Below the pieces are notes generated by a model, which was given only the letters and a program-made list of their open reading frames with translations, searched no databases and was not told the origin of the DNA. Position numbers and translations under genes: made by a program. Source: Mycobacterium angelicum (GTDB lineage Bacteria; Actinomycetota; Actinomycetes; Mycobacteriales; Mycobacteriaceae). Taken from it: a stretch of DNA of 44,777 nt. Where the stretch lies: positions 1-44,777 of the forward strand of contig NZ_MVHE01000044.1 of NCBI RefSeq assembly GCF_002086155.1, written 5' to 3'. Shown here in pieces: positions 24,012 through 32,145 of the stretch. Each line of letters begins with the position of its first letter. The stretch's first letter is position 1.

Positions 24012-25214
24012 ATGACCACGCCCGTGTGGATGGCCGCCCCGCCGGAGGTGTATTCGGGATTGTTGAGCGCCGGCCCGGGACCTGCGTCGCTGCTCGCGGC
24101 TGCCGGGGCATGGTCGTCGCTGAGTGCTGATTATGCGGCAGTGGCCGACGAACTCACTGCGGTGTTGGGTGAGATGCAGGCGGGGGCATGGCAGGGTCCC
24201 AGCGCGCAGTGCTGCGTGGGTGGCTATGTGCCGTATGTGGCGTGGCTGACGCAGGCCAGTGCCGATACCGCGACGGTCGCGGCGGCGCATGAGACTGCGG
24301 CGGCGGCCTACACCGCGGCGTTGGCGGCAATGCCGACACTGGGTGAGCTGGCCGCCAACCACACCACTCATGCCGTGCTGTTGGCAACGAATTTCTTTGG
24401 CATCAATACGATTCCGATCGCGCTCAACGAGTCCGACTATGTGCGGATGTGGATTCAGGCGGCCACCACGATGGGCGGCTACCAGACGGTCTGCGCCACC
24501 GCGTCAGGCTGCGCCCCACATACCACCCCGGCACCGGTGATCGTCAAACCCGGGGTCGGTCAGGCCGGCAGCATCGCCGCCGCGGCGGTCCATGCCATCG
24601 GCTACCACCCGTTTCCGCTGATGCAGATCCTGTGGGACTTGATCAAATTCGCCGGCACCGAGATTCTCGCCATACCAGCGTTCAATTTGTATTTGATGGC
24701 GGTAATTCTCTTATCACCATTCATGCTCATCGGCGCCTTATTGGCATATTTGACGGGCGAATCAGATCTGGCCGCAGAAGTTTTGCAATACTTGGGGCTG
24801 GCTTGGTTGACAATCGGTGTGGAAGCTGCCGCTATTATGCTTCTCCCCTTCATCGTGGGCTATGAGATCGGAAATCTCGTCATTCAATGGATCATGGACC
24901 TGAATATTGCGTTTATTTCGACTCTGTCCGCAGTTTCGGGTTTGTCCAACGCCGGCGCCTTGGCCGGCTTGGCCGGCTCGGCCGGCTTGGCCGGTGCGGC
25001 TGCTGTACCGGCCGTACCGGCTGTACCCGCTGTGGCCGTCAATGCTGTGACGGTGGCTGGCTCCAGCGCCAGCGCGTGGGGGTTTACCGGCGCCGCGGCA
25101 AAGGGGCCCGTCGTGCAGGCCGCCGGGTTGACGACGGTGGATGCCGAACTGAGCGGCGGCCCCCGAGTGCCGATGCTGCCGGCCACCTGGGATTCGAATC
25201 TCGTTGGCAGCTAG
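24012..25214 (+). CDS. PPE family protein, PPE-PPW subgroup, with hydrophobic mid-section
   Basis: The 400-residue PPE protein has Pro10-Pro11-Glu12 and the conserved Trp-Gln-Gly-Pro-Ser of the PPE domain (1-175). Near the end it carries Gly-Phe-Thr-Gly and PMLPATW (about 387-393), which match the GFxG and PxxPxxW signatures of the PPE-PPW subfamily. Residues about 205-300 are strongly hydrophobic and could form several membrane helices, which is atypical. The DNA coding for this part (about 24650-24940) and the leader (23833-24011) is clearly richer in A+T than its surroundings, suggesting transfer. PPE proteins are ESX substrates; no PE partner is adjacent. The 3' end faces fprB. Confidence 0.85.
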   Translation: MTTPVWMAAPPEVYSGLLSAGPGPASLLAAAGAWSSLSADYAAVADELTAVLGEMQAGAWQGPSAQCCVGGYVPYVAWLTQASADTATVAAAHETAAAAYTAALAAMPTLGELAANHTTHAVLLATNFFGINTIPIALNESDYVRMWIQAATTMGGYQTVCATASGCAPHTTPAPVIVKPGVGQAGSIAAAAVHAIGYHPFPLMQILWDLIKFAGTEILAIPAFNLYLMAVILLSPFMLIGALLAYLTGESDLAAEVLQYLGLAWLTIGVEAAAIMLLPFIVGYEIGNLVIQWIMDLNIAFISTLSAVSGLSNAGALAGLAGSAGLAGAAAVPAVPAVPAVAVNAVTVAGSSASAWGFTGAAAKGPVVQAAGLTTVDAELSGGPRVPMLPATWDSNLVGS

Positions 25215-25226
25215 CGGCGGCCCACG

Positions 25227-26924
25227 TCAGCGCAGTCGTGCCAGCAGACGCCGCCGCCGCGGCGGCGTCTGCTGGGCGGCGGCCGCCAGCATGTCCGCAA
25301 CAACGGTGAATTTGTCGCGGGGGCGGCCCCCTTCGCCCCCTTCGCCGCCGCGCGCGATCTCGGCGGCGTCGATGGCGCGCCAGCCCGCGGAGTCGACTGC
25401 GTCGGGTTGCCGAGCGTGGACCAGCTCGGCCAGTGCCCGCGGCCTGCCCACCGGATCGGCCAGTCTGCCGGCGTTGAAGTCGGCGACCAGCGCCTGGACC
25501 GTTTGCAGCGAACACGACTTATTGGTGCCGATGAAGCCGGTCGGTCCGCGTTTGATCCAGCCCGCGACATAGGTCGCGGGTACCGGACGGCCGGTGGCCG
25601 GGTCGACGACCCGGCCCCCGTCGTTGGGAACCACCGCCGCAACCTCGTCGAAGGGCAGGCCGCGGATCGGTTTGCCGCGGTAGCCGATCGACGTCAGCAC
25701 CAGGCCGGCGTCGAGCCGGCGCCTCTCCTCGGTACCGGTGACCGAGAACTCGACCCCGCTGGCCCGCTCGGGGCCGAAAACGCTGTGCGGAGTGAGCTGA
25801 TACGCCAGCCGGACGCGCGGGCGCAAGTCAGGCGAAGACGCGTCACCGGCGTCGGCCAGGGTGCGCAGGATTTCCAGTTTGTTCCTGGTCAGTGGATCAG
25901 ACGTGGTCGCCAGGTCGTCGAGCACCCGCTGGTGGTCGGCCGCATCGAGCACAACGTGCGACGCCTCGGTCAGTCCGACCAGTTCGGGCAGGGTGAACGC
26001 CGAGTGCGCCGGGCCACGGCGCGCGGCGACAACCACCTCTCGAACCGCCGAGGCGCGCAATGCGCGCAGCGCGTGCGTGGCGACGTCGGTGCGGCCCAAC
26101 GCATTCGGGTCCGCGGTCAGCACCCGCGCCACGTCGAGGGCGACGTTGCCGTTACCGATCACCACCACCCGCTCATGACCGAGATCGACTGGCAGATCGG
26201 CGAACTCAGGATGGCCGTTGATCCACGCCACCAGCTCCGTGGCGGTCCCGGTACCGGGCAGACCCATGCCCTCGATATCGAGCCGGCGGTCGTCGGGGGC
26301 GCCAACCGCGTACACGACGGCATGATGGTGCGCCAGCAATTCGGCGTGGCTCAGATGCTTGCCGATCTCGACGTTGAGGTAGAACCGGAACCGACGATGG
26401 CCGGCAATGCGATCGAACAGCCGCGTCACCTGCTTGGTGTTGGGGTGATCCGGCGCCACCCCGGCACGCACCAACCCGTAGGGCGTGGGCAGCTTCTCAA
26501 AGACGTTGACCCGCACGCCATGCTGGACCAGCAACTCGTCGGCGGCATACATCGCCGCGGGGCCGGACCCGACAATGGCCACCGTCAGCGGCTCGCCGCG
26601 CTTGCGCACCTCGGCGGCCGGAATCACCGGCGCCAGCTTCGAGGTGGGAGGCAGCTTCACCCCGGGTGGGCGGTCGGGATAGTACGACGCGTTGATCTCA
26701 ACAAACGGCAGCTGTTTGGCATCCAGTCGGCTGTCGGGTGCGATGGCGCCCACCGGACAGGCACTGACGCAGGCACCGCAATCCACACAGGCCACCGGAT
26801 CGATGTAGAGCATCTCCGACGTCGCGAACCCCGGTTCGTCCGGGGTCGGGTGGATGCAATTGACCGGGCACGCGAAAACGCAGGACCCGTCATTGCAGCA
26901 CGACTGCGTAATGACGTGTGGCAT
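25227..26924 (-). CDS. fprB: Ferredoxin-fused NADPH:ferredoxin reductase FprB
   Basis: The 565-residue protein fuses an N-terminal 7Fe/8Fe ferredoxin (residues 1-65: Cys9/10, 15, 19, 23 and Cys46-x2-Cys49-x2-Cys52-x3-Cys56-Pro) to an adrenodoxin-reductase-like flavoenzyme. The latter has the FAD motif VAIVGSGPAAMYAADELL near 115, the NADP motif VVVIGNGNVALDVARVL near 260, and the C-terminal YVAGWIKRGPTGFIGTNKSCS. It moves electrons from NADPH to iron-sulphur proteins. The start lies 6 bp after the stop of the AurF-like oxygenase gene, so it is the second gene of that operon and probably supplies its electrons. A perfect 15-bp hairpin lies within its last codons. Confidence 0.93.
   Translation of the reverse strand: MPHVITQSCCNDGSCVFACPVNCIHPTPDEPGFATSEMLYIDPVACVDCGACVSACPVGAIAPDSRLDAKQLPFVEINASYYPDRPPGVKLPPTSKLAPVIPAAEVRKRGEPLTVAIVGSGPAAMYAADELLVQHGVRVNVFEKLPTPYGLVRAGVAPDHPNTKQVTRLFDRIAGHRRFRFYLNVEIGKHLSHAELLAHHHAVVYAVGAPDDRRLDIEGMGLPGTGTATELVAWINGHPEFADLPVDLGHERVVVIGNGNVALDVARVLTADPNALGRTDVATHALRALRASAVREVVVAARRGPAHSAFTLPELVGLTEASHVVLDAADHQRVLDDLATTSDPLTRNKLEILRTLADAGDASSPDLRPRVRLAYQLTPHSVFGPERASGVEFSVTGTEERRRLDAGLVLTSIGYRGKPIRGLPFDEVAAVVPNDGGRVVDPATGRPVPATYVAGWIKRGPTGFIGTNKSCSLQTVQALVADFNAGRLADPVGRPRALAELVHARQPDAVDSAGWRAIDAAEIARGGEGGEGGRPRDKFTVVADMLAAAAQQTPPRRRRLLARLR
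25241..25275. terminator. 15-bp hairpin inside the 3' end of fprB, facing the PPE gene
   Basis: CCAGCAGACGCCGCC (25241-25255) pairs perfectly with GGCGGCGTCTGCTGG (25261-25275) around a 5-nt loop. The two converging genes are 12 bp apart, so this hairpin, although coding, is the only visible terminator and could serve the PPE transcript. Confidence 0.55.
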
Positions 26925-26930
26925 AAAGAC

Positions 26931-27968
26931 TTACGCGGCAGGAGGGGCGGCCAGGTGCTGGCGCTGCGGCTCACTACGGTAGCGCGACGGCTTGCCGTTG
27001 ATCTTGCAGATTCGCCACATCAGACGTGCGGAGCGGTTTTCCATCAGGCCGGTGTCATAGGCCAGCATCCGGACGTCGGAGAACATGTCGCGCAACCACT
27101 TTCGCGACTCCGGCGACCGGAAGAACAGCTCCTTCTTGACCTCTCGCGGGATGTCGAATTCCCGCCAGAACGCCTTGGGCGGAATCAGGATCGCATTGCA
27201 CAGCATCCGCATGGTCAGCGGGAAGTAGAGTGAAACCCAGAATCGTTGCCGGCGAGTCAATTTCGGCAGGCGCTTGCGCAGGAACTCGTGGGCGAACGAG
27301 ATGTGGCGGGCCTCCTCGGCCACGTGAATGGCCATCACCCGCTCCATGATCGGGTGCAGTGACTTGCCTTCGCGCAACACCTGCTTCTGGGTGTGGTCGA
27401 TGGGCTCCTCGCCGGCAAGGACGCCGATGAAGAACGCCACCGGCAGCGGCCCGGCCACCAGTGGAATCACCGGTGAAATCCAGCGCAGCCGCCGGGGCAT
27501 TCCGGGAACGTCGGCGCCAACGCGGTTGACCATCTCCTGAAACATCATCGTGTGGTTGCACTCTTCAACCGATTCGTGCAGGCAGTAGCGGTATTCCGGC
27601 GATCCGTTGGGCACCCAGAACGTGTAGTTCATCAGCCCGCGGATCAGAATCGACTCGAAGTGCAGTCCGACCTTGGCCACGTTGGCCTGCCGCCACATCC
27701 CGATCTTGATCTTGCGTTCCTCCGACTGCGCCTGATACCAGGGGTGGCGGCCCAGCGGGTCGGTCGCCGGGAGAATCCACCGGGGATCGTTGTCGGTGAC
27801 AGCGAACTCCGGTGACTCCCAATCGATATCGGTGTACGGGTTGAAGTTTCGCCGCACAGACCCCTCGGACAGTGTGGCGAGCATTTCCACATACTCGGCG
27901 TCGTCCCGCACTTCCATATTGCGGCGCCAACGTCGAACCATGCGCGTCCTAGCCTTGACAGCAGCCAT
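26931..27968 (-). CDS. AurF-like diiron N-oxygenase/hydroxylase (Rv0885-type)
   Basis: The 345-residue protein belongs to the AurF (p-aminobenzoate N-oxygenase) family of ferritin-like diiron oxygenases. Likely iron ligands are seen in CLHESVEECNHTMMFQEM (about 130-147) and HVAEEARHISFAHEFL (about 213-228). The known family oxidises amines or activates C-H bonds with O2; the mycobacterial substrate is unknown. I chose the ATG at 27968 (Met-Ala-Ala-Val-Lys) because GGAGG lies 7 nt upstream. fprB follows after 6 bp and is a plausible electron donor. Upstream lies a dyad of two GGTACC sites. Confidence 0.88.
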   Translation of the reverse strand: MAAVKARTRMVRRWRRNMEVRDDAEYVEMLATLSEGSVRRNFNPYTDIDWESPEFAVTDNDPRWILPATDPLGRHPWYQAQSEERKIKIGMWRQANVAKVGLHFESILIRGLMNYTFWVPNGSPEYRYCLHESVEECNHTMMFQEMVNRVGADVPGMPRRLRWISPVIPLVAGPLPVAFFIGVLAGEEPIDHTQKQVLREGKSLHPIMERVMAIHVAEEARHISFAHEFLRKRLPKLTRRQRFWVSLYFPLTMRMLCNAILIPPKAFWREFDIPREVKKELFFRSPESRKWLRDMFSDVRMLAYDTGLMENRSARLMWRICKINGKPSRYRSEPQRQHLAAPPAA

Positions 27969-28012
27969 GAGCAGCCTCCTCAATGAGGTTCGTCTCGGAC
28001 GGTTACAGAACA

Positions 28013-28052
28013 CGGTACCGCTGGTACCGGGAAATGAACACTTTCCTGTGTT
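28013..28052. promoter_or_regulatory. Dyads in the divergent AurF-like gene/serC promoter region
   Basis: CGGTACC (28013-28019) and GGTACCG (28023-28029) form an inverted repeat with a 3-bp centre. A second one, AACAC/GTGTT (28037-28041/28048-28052), is adjacent. Both lie 45-85 bp before the oxygenase ATG. They are candidate operators for the oxygenase-fprB operon. Confidence 0.42.
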
Positions 28053-28111
28053 TCAGATCACACGTCAGCCACCTCTACAGGGCCGTCCAGCTAGGTCGCA
28101 GAGTGGCTCAC

Positions 28112-28117
28112 TACCCT
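28112..28117 (+). promoter_or_regulatory. -10 hexamer for serC
   Basis: TACCCT fits TANNNT and predicts +1 at 28124, one base before the ATG at 28125. This favours the second of two in-frame ATGs and a leaderless message. Confidence 0.45.
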
Positions 28118-28124
28118 GATGGCC

Positions 28125-29246
28125 ATGGCTGACCAGCTCGAGATTCCCGCTCACCTCAAACCCGGCGACGGCCGCTTCGGCTGCGGACCGTCAAAGGTCC
28201 GTCCGGAGCAACTACAGGCCCTGACCACCCCTGGCGGAAAGGCCTTGTTCGGGACCTCGCACCGCCAAGCGCCGGTCAAGAATCTGGTCGGCCGGGTTCG
28301 CAAGGGACTGGCCGAGCTGTTTTCGGTGCCCGACGGCTACGAGGTCATCCTCGGCAACGGTGGCACGACAGCCTTTTGGGATGCCGCGGCTTTCGGGCTG
28401 ATCGACAAGCGCTCGCTGCACCTGACGTACGGCGAGTTCAGCTCGAAGTTCGCCTCGGGCGTCGCCAAGAACCCGTTCGTCGGCGACCCGATCGTCATCA
28501 AGGCCGAAGCCGGCAGCGCGCCCGAGCCGCAGTCGGATCCGTCCGTCGACGCGATCGCGTGGGCGCACAACGAGACCTCGACCGGCGTCGCGGTGCCGGT
28601 GCGCCGGCCGGCCGACTCGGGCGACGCGCTGGTTCTCATCGACGCCACCTCCGGAGCCGGCGGCCTGCCGGTCGACATAACCGACGTCGACGCCTACTAC
28701 TTCGCGCCGCAGAAGAACTTCGCCAGCGACGGTGGCCTGTGGCTGGCCATCATGAGCCCGGCCGCGCTGGCCCGCGTCGAGGCCATCACCGCCTCCGGCC
28801 GCTGGGTGCCCGAGTTCCTGTCGCTGCCGATCGCGATCGAGAACAGCGTGAAGGACCAGACCTACAACACCCCGGCGATCGGCACACTGATCCTGCTGGC
28901 CGAGCAGATCGACTGGCTGCTGGGCAACGGCGGCCTGGATTGGGCCGTCAAGCGCACCGCGGACTCGTCGCAGCGGCTGTATTCGTGGGCGCAGGAGCGG
29001 CCCTACACCACGCCGTTCGTCGCCGATCCGGCGCTGCGCTCGCAAGTGGTCGGCACGATCGACTTCGTGGACGACGTCGATGCCGCGGCGGTGGCCAAGA
29101 CGTTGCGCGCTAACGGCATCGTCGACACCGAGCCGTACCGCAAGCTGGGCCGCAACCAGCTGCGCATCGCGATGTTCCCCGCCGTCGAGCCCGACGACGT
29201 CAGCGCGCTGATCGAATGCATCGACTGGGTCGTCGAACGGCTTTAG
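28125..29246 (+). CDS. serC: Phosphoserine aminotransferase SerC
   Basis: The 373-residue PLP enzyme (fold type I) converts 3-phosphohydroxypyruvate and glutamate to phosphoserine, in serine and vitamin B6 metabolism. Seen are the N-terminal FGCGPSKVRPEQL, LFGTSHRQAPVKNLVGR, ILGNGGTTAFWDAA, and the PLP lysine Lys197 in YYFAPQKNFASDGGLW. The C-terminus is LGRNQLRIAMFPAVEPDDVSAL. The other in-frame ATG is at 28119; promoter position favours 28125. It is divergent from the oxygenase-fprB operon and followed by sepH. Confidence 0.95.
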   Translation: MADQLEIPAHLKPGDGRFGCGPSKVRPEQLQALTTPGGKALFGTSHRQAPVKNLVGRVRKGLAELFSVPDGYEVILGNGGTTAFWDAAAFGLIDKRSLHLTYGEFSSKFASGVAKNPFVGDPIVIKAEAGSAPEPQSDPSVDAIAWAHNETSTGVAVPVRRPADSGDALVLIDATSGAGGLPVDITDVDAYYFAPQKNFASDGGLWLAIMSPAALARVEAITASGRWVPEFLSLPIAIENSVKDQTYNTPAIGTLILLAEQIDWLLGNGGLDWAVKRTADSSQRLYSWAQERPYTTPFVADPALRSQVVGTIDFVDDVDAAAVAKTLRANGIVDTEPYRKLGRNQLRIAMFPAVEPDDVSALIECIDWVVERL

Positions 29247-29310
29247 TGCGGCTCTGACGAACCCGCCGGCCGCCTCCGCGTGTCAACGAGGTTAACGGCG
29301 TTTGTCGGTC

Positions 29311-29316
29311 TAGAGT
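29311..29316 (+). promoter_or_regulatory. -10 hexamer for sepH
   Basis: TAGAGT in the serC-sepH gap fits TANNNT and gives a leader of about 46 nt with a GAGGAGAAA ribosome-binding site. The -35 is not clear. Confidence 0.35.
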
Positions 29317-29368
29317 GCGCACGTATCAGGTCCAGTGCTGGCCTGCACGGAGCCTGCGAGGAGAAACC

Positions 29369-30133
29369 ATGCGGGAACTCAGAGTGGTTGGGCTCGATGC
29401 CGACGGCAAATACCTCATCTGCGAGGGGGCCCACTCAGCCGAGAAGTTCAAACTGCCGGTCGACGATCTGCTGCGGGACGCACTGAAGCAGGATGCAGAC
29501 CCGCCCGAGCAACCGCATCTCGATATCCAGATCACTAACCTGTTGAGCCCCAAGGAAATTCAGGCGCGTATTCGGGCCGGCGCGTCCGTCGAGCAGGTGG
29601 CCGCCGCGTCGGGTTCCGACACCTCGCGAATCAAGCGGTTCGCCCACCCGGTGCTGCTGGAGCGGTTGCGTGCCGCGGAGCTGGCAACCGCAGCGCACCC
29701 GTTGCTGGCCGACGGCCCCGCGGTCCTGACGTTGTTGGAGACCGTTACCGCGGCGCTGGTGAAGCGCGGCCTGAGCACCGAGATGCTCAGCTGGGACGCG
29801 TGGCGCAACGAGGACAGCCGCTGGACGGTACAGCTGGCCTGGAAGGCCGGCCGCAGTGACAACGTCGCGCATTTCCGCTTCACTCCGGGCGCGCACGGCG
29901 GCACGGCCACCGCGATCGACGACGCGGCCAGTGAGCTGATCGACCCCGACTTCAAGACTCCGCTGCGGCCGCTCGCGCCGGTGGCACATCTCGCGTTCGA
30001 TCCCGTCCCCGAACCCGCCAAGCCCGAACCCCAGGCACCGGCCGGCCCGCCGGTCAGCAACCGACGGGGCAAGCCGGCCATTCCGGCTTGGGAGGACGTG
30101 CTGCTCGGGGTTCGCTCAGGCGGCCAGCGCTAG
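29369..30133 (+). CDS. sepH: Cell-division regulator SepH (DUF3071)
   Basis: The 254-residue protein has an N-terminal DUF3071 domain (MRELRVVGLDADGKYLIC...) that ends in a helix-turn-helix-like segment LSPKEIQARIRAGASVEQVAAASG (about 55-80). A linker follows, then a Pro-rich tail and Pro-Ala-Trp-Glu-Asp-Val-Leu-Leu-Gly-Val-Arg. In Streptomyces and mycobacteria SepH binds FtsZ and promotes ring assembly. GAGGAG lies 6-8 nt before the ATG. The last 18 bp overlap the convergent DUF2537 gene. Confidence 0.9.
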   Translation: MRELRVVGLDADGKYLICEGAHSAEKFKLPVDDLLRDALKQDADPPEQPHLDIQITNLLSPKEIQARIRAGASVEQVAAASGSDTSRIKRFAHPVLLERLRAAELATAAHPLLADGPAVLTLLETVTAALVKRGLSTEMLSWDAWRNEDSRWTVQLAWKAGRSDNVAHFRFTPGAHGGTATAIDDAASELIDPDFKTPLRPLAPVAHLAFDPVPEPAKPEPQAPAGPPVSNRRGKPAIPAWEDVLLGVRSGGQR

Positions 30134-30382
30134 CAATACCAGCCACGCGGCTGCCACACCTACGCCGGCGCCCAGCACAAACCAGCGCAGCACCAGGGTC
30201 CGACGCCAGCCCCACAGCGTGGGCGCCAGCCCGCCGACCGCCACGATGTTGAGCCCGACGGCCAATAGCGGGTGCACGCGGATCAGGCCCAGACTCAGGA
30301 CAACAATCGCGGCCCCGGTCACCGCGGCGACGAAACCGGCCACCGCCAAACCCGTTGCCCAAGGGACGGACTCGTCGTTCAC
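30116..30382 (-). CDS. Small membrane protein, DUF2537 (Rv0882-type)
   Basis: The 88-residue protein has about three predicted membrane helices (residues 9-30, 36-56, 62-87). It starts Met-Asn-Asp-Glu-Ser-Val-Pro-Trp-Ala-Thr-Gly. The family is conserved in mycobacteria without known function. The start overlaps the rRNA methyltransferase stop by 4 bp, so it is the third gene of the MarR operon. Its 3' end overlaps sepH. Confidence 0.85.
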   Translation of the reverse strand: MNDESVPWATGLAVAGFVAAVTGAAIVVLSLGLIRVHPLLAVGLNIVAVGGLAPTLWGWRRTLVLRWFVLGAGVGVAAAWLVLLALAA

Positions 30383-31188
30383 CAGGCAAGCCTATTCCGC
30401 TCGTAGAAGGCCAGCGCCGCCGCCGTCGCGACGTTGAGCGAGTCGGTGCCACGCGACATCGGGATGCGCACTCGCATATCGCTGATCCGCAGCGCGGCTG
30501 CGGTCAGCCCCGGACCCTCGGCACCCACCAGCAACGCCACCCGGTCGTCGCGCACCGCGTCCATCGCCGCGGGCAGCGGGTCTGCACCTTGCGGGCTCAA
30601 CGCCAATAGCCGGAAGCCACTTTCCTTGAGCTTCACCAGATCTGCGGGCCAGTCGGTGGCCCTCGCATACGGGACGAGTAACGCGTGACCCATGGAGACC
30701 CGCACCGCGCGCCGGTAGAGCGGATCCGCGCAGCCGCTGCCGAACACCACCGCGTCCACACCCAGGCCCGCCGCGTTGCGGAAGATCGACCCGAGGTTCT
30801 CGTGGTCGTTCACACCTTCGAGCACCGCGACGGTGCGGGCACCGTCGACCACCTGGGCCACGCTTGGTTCCGGCACCCGACGCGCGGCGGCCAGCACCCC
30901 GCGATTCAGATGGAAGCCGACCACCTGCGCCATCACCTCGGCAGGGACCCGGTAATACGGCGCCTGGACACCGTCCAGGTCGTCCTCGAGCTCGGTGAGC
31001 CTGCGGTCGGTGCCCAGCAAAGCCAGCGGGCTGAAGCGGGAGGCCAGCATGCGCTGCACAACCAGGACACCCTCGGCGATCACCAGTCCCTTGCCGGCCG
31101 GCAGGTCCGGACGCCGGTCGATGCTGTTCAGGTCGCGGAAACTATCCAGCCGCGGGTCGTCGGGATCGCTGACATCCTGGACACTCAC
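30379..31188 (-). CDS. TrmH/SpoU-family RNA 2'-O-methyltransferase (Rv0881-type)
   Basis: The 269-residue protein has a substrate-binding N-terminal domain (about 20-110) and a SPOUT methyltransferase domain. Motif 1 is LEGVNDHENLGSIFRNAAGLGVDAV, motif 2 is LLVGAEGPGLT, and motif 3 is IPMSRGTDSLNVATAAALAFYE; together they form the trefoil knot that binds SAM. It probably methylates a ribose in rRNA or tRNA; the site is unknown. The GTG at 31188 overlaps the MarR stop (GTGA), which decides the start against a longer open frame. Confidence 0.9.
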   Translation of the reverse strand: MSVQDVSDPDDPRLDSFRDLNSIDRRPDLPAGKGLVIAEGVLVVQRMLASRFSPLALLGTDRRLTELEDDLDGVQAPYYRVPAEVMAQVVGFHLNRGVLAAARRVPEPSVAQVVDGARTVAVLEGVNDHENLGSIFRNAAGLGVDAVVFGSGCADPLYRRAVRVSMGHALLVPYARATDWPADLVKLKESGFRLLALSPQGADPLPAAMDAVRDDRVALLVGAEGPGLTAAALRISDMRVRIPMSRGTDSLNVATAAALAFYERNRLAW

Positions 31189-31616
31189 GGGCTTTCGTCG
31201 ACCAAGGCCGAGATCAGATCTGCGGCGTTGCGCAGGACGTCGCGTTTTTCGCTGTCCAGCGTCGCCAGGCGCTCGGCCAGCCACTCCTGCCGCGCCCGAC
31301 GGGCCGCCCGGACCAGCTCGGCGCCGGATTCGGACACCGAGACCAGCACCTGCCGACCGTCGACGGGGTGCGGGACGCGATCCACGAAGCCCATGTCGGC
31401 CAACGAGGCGATCACCCGCGTCATCGACGGCGGCCGGACCCGCTCCCGGATTGCCAGCGCCCCGGGCGTCATCGCACCCTCGTTGGCCAGAGTGGTCAAC
31501 GCCGACAGCTGGGACAGCGACACCGGCGACGACGGGTTGCGGAACCGCAGTTGCCGGGCCAGCCGCATGACCGCCAACGACAAGTCGCTGGCTAATCGCG
31601 CGTCGCTGTCAGGCAC
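31185..31616 (-). CDS. MarR-family transcriptional regulator (Rv0880-type)
   Basis: The 143-residue protein has a winged helix: LSQLSALTTLANEGAMTPGALAIRERVRPPSMTRVIASLADMGFVDR, then the wing HPVDGRQVLVSVSESG, with flanking dimerisation helices. MarR proteins usually repress their own operon and release it on ligand binding. The GTG at 31616 coincides with the +1 predicted from TAACCT (31628 to 31623). An inverted repeat covers the -14 to -34 zone. It heads an operon with the RNA methyltransferase and the DUF2537 gene. Confidence 0.92.
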   Translation of the reverse strand: MPDSDARLASDLSLAVMRLARQLRFRNPSSPVSLSQLSALTTLANEGAMTPGALAIRERVRPPSMTRVIASLADMGFVDRVPHPVDGRQVLVSVSESGAELVRAARRARQEWLAERLATLDSEKRDVLRNAADLISALVDESP

Positions 31617-31622
31617 AGCGCG

Positions 31623-31650
31623 AGGTTACAACGAAACCTGTGTGTTCGTT
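31623..31650 (-). promoter_or_regulatory. Leaderless promoter and likely self-operator of the MarR operon
   Basis: The -10 TAACCT (31628 to 31623) puts +1 exactly on the GTG at 31616. The inverted repeat AACGAA (31630-31635) and TTCGTT (31645-31650), with a 9-bp centre, covers the spacer and -35 zone. This is the place where a MarR repressor would block RNA polymerase. Confidence 0.5.
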
Positions 31651-31840
31651 ATGAGAACCTGGAAACGATGGACTTTCGTCCTTTTTTGCAGCGGGTGCAA
31701 TTTCCGCGGACGTAAAAGTGATATCCCCGGGCGATATCCGGTTTGCGGGTTGACTATGCAGACCCGAATGGGTGTTGGAGTGACTGGTGTGACGATCGTT
31801 GTCGGCGCCGCTGCACGGCCCGCGTTATGGTGAAACAACG

Positions 31841-32116
31841 ATGAGCACCGAACCCGCCGAAGGCGCCAAGTTGCCCGCACTCCCCGCCGCCCTGCTGGAG
31901 GTATGGCCGGTCATCACGGTCGGGGCGTTGGCCTGGCTGAATGCCACCGCAGCGGCGTTCTTCATACCCAGCCTCGAAAGCTGGCGCCCGGTGACCGTCG
32001 CCGGGCTCGGGACGGGGGCCCTCGGCACGTGCATCTTCGTCTGGCAAGTGGCCGCGGCGCGCCGCGGCGCACGCGGCGCGCAAGCCGGACTCGAAAACTA
32101 TGTCGACCCTAAATAA
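31841..32116 (+). CDS. DUF2530 membrane protein (Rv0879c-type)
   Basis: The 91-residue protein has two predicted membrane helices (about 23-43 and 53-72) and a basic tail (Ala-Arg-Arg-Gly-Ala-Arg-Gly). Its length matches the conserved mycobacterial family, which has no known function. TATGGT at 31826-31831 predicts a transcript start 3 nt before the ATG. It diverges from the MarR operon; the 224-bp gap holds only their regulatory sequence. Confidence 0.82.
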   Translation: MSTEPAEGAKLPALPAALLEVWPVITVGALAWLNATAAAFFIPSLESWRPVTVAGLGTGALGTCIFVWQVAAARRGARGAQAGLENYVDPK

Positions 32117-32145
32117 ATGCAAAAAATTCGCATATGGGAGGACGA

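Noticed and set aside
25407..27233. 608-residue plus-strand ORF opposite fprB and the oxygenase gene
   Set aside because: Composition is Arg/Gln/His/Asp-rich antisense translation, while the minus-strand genes have clear catalytic motifs.
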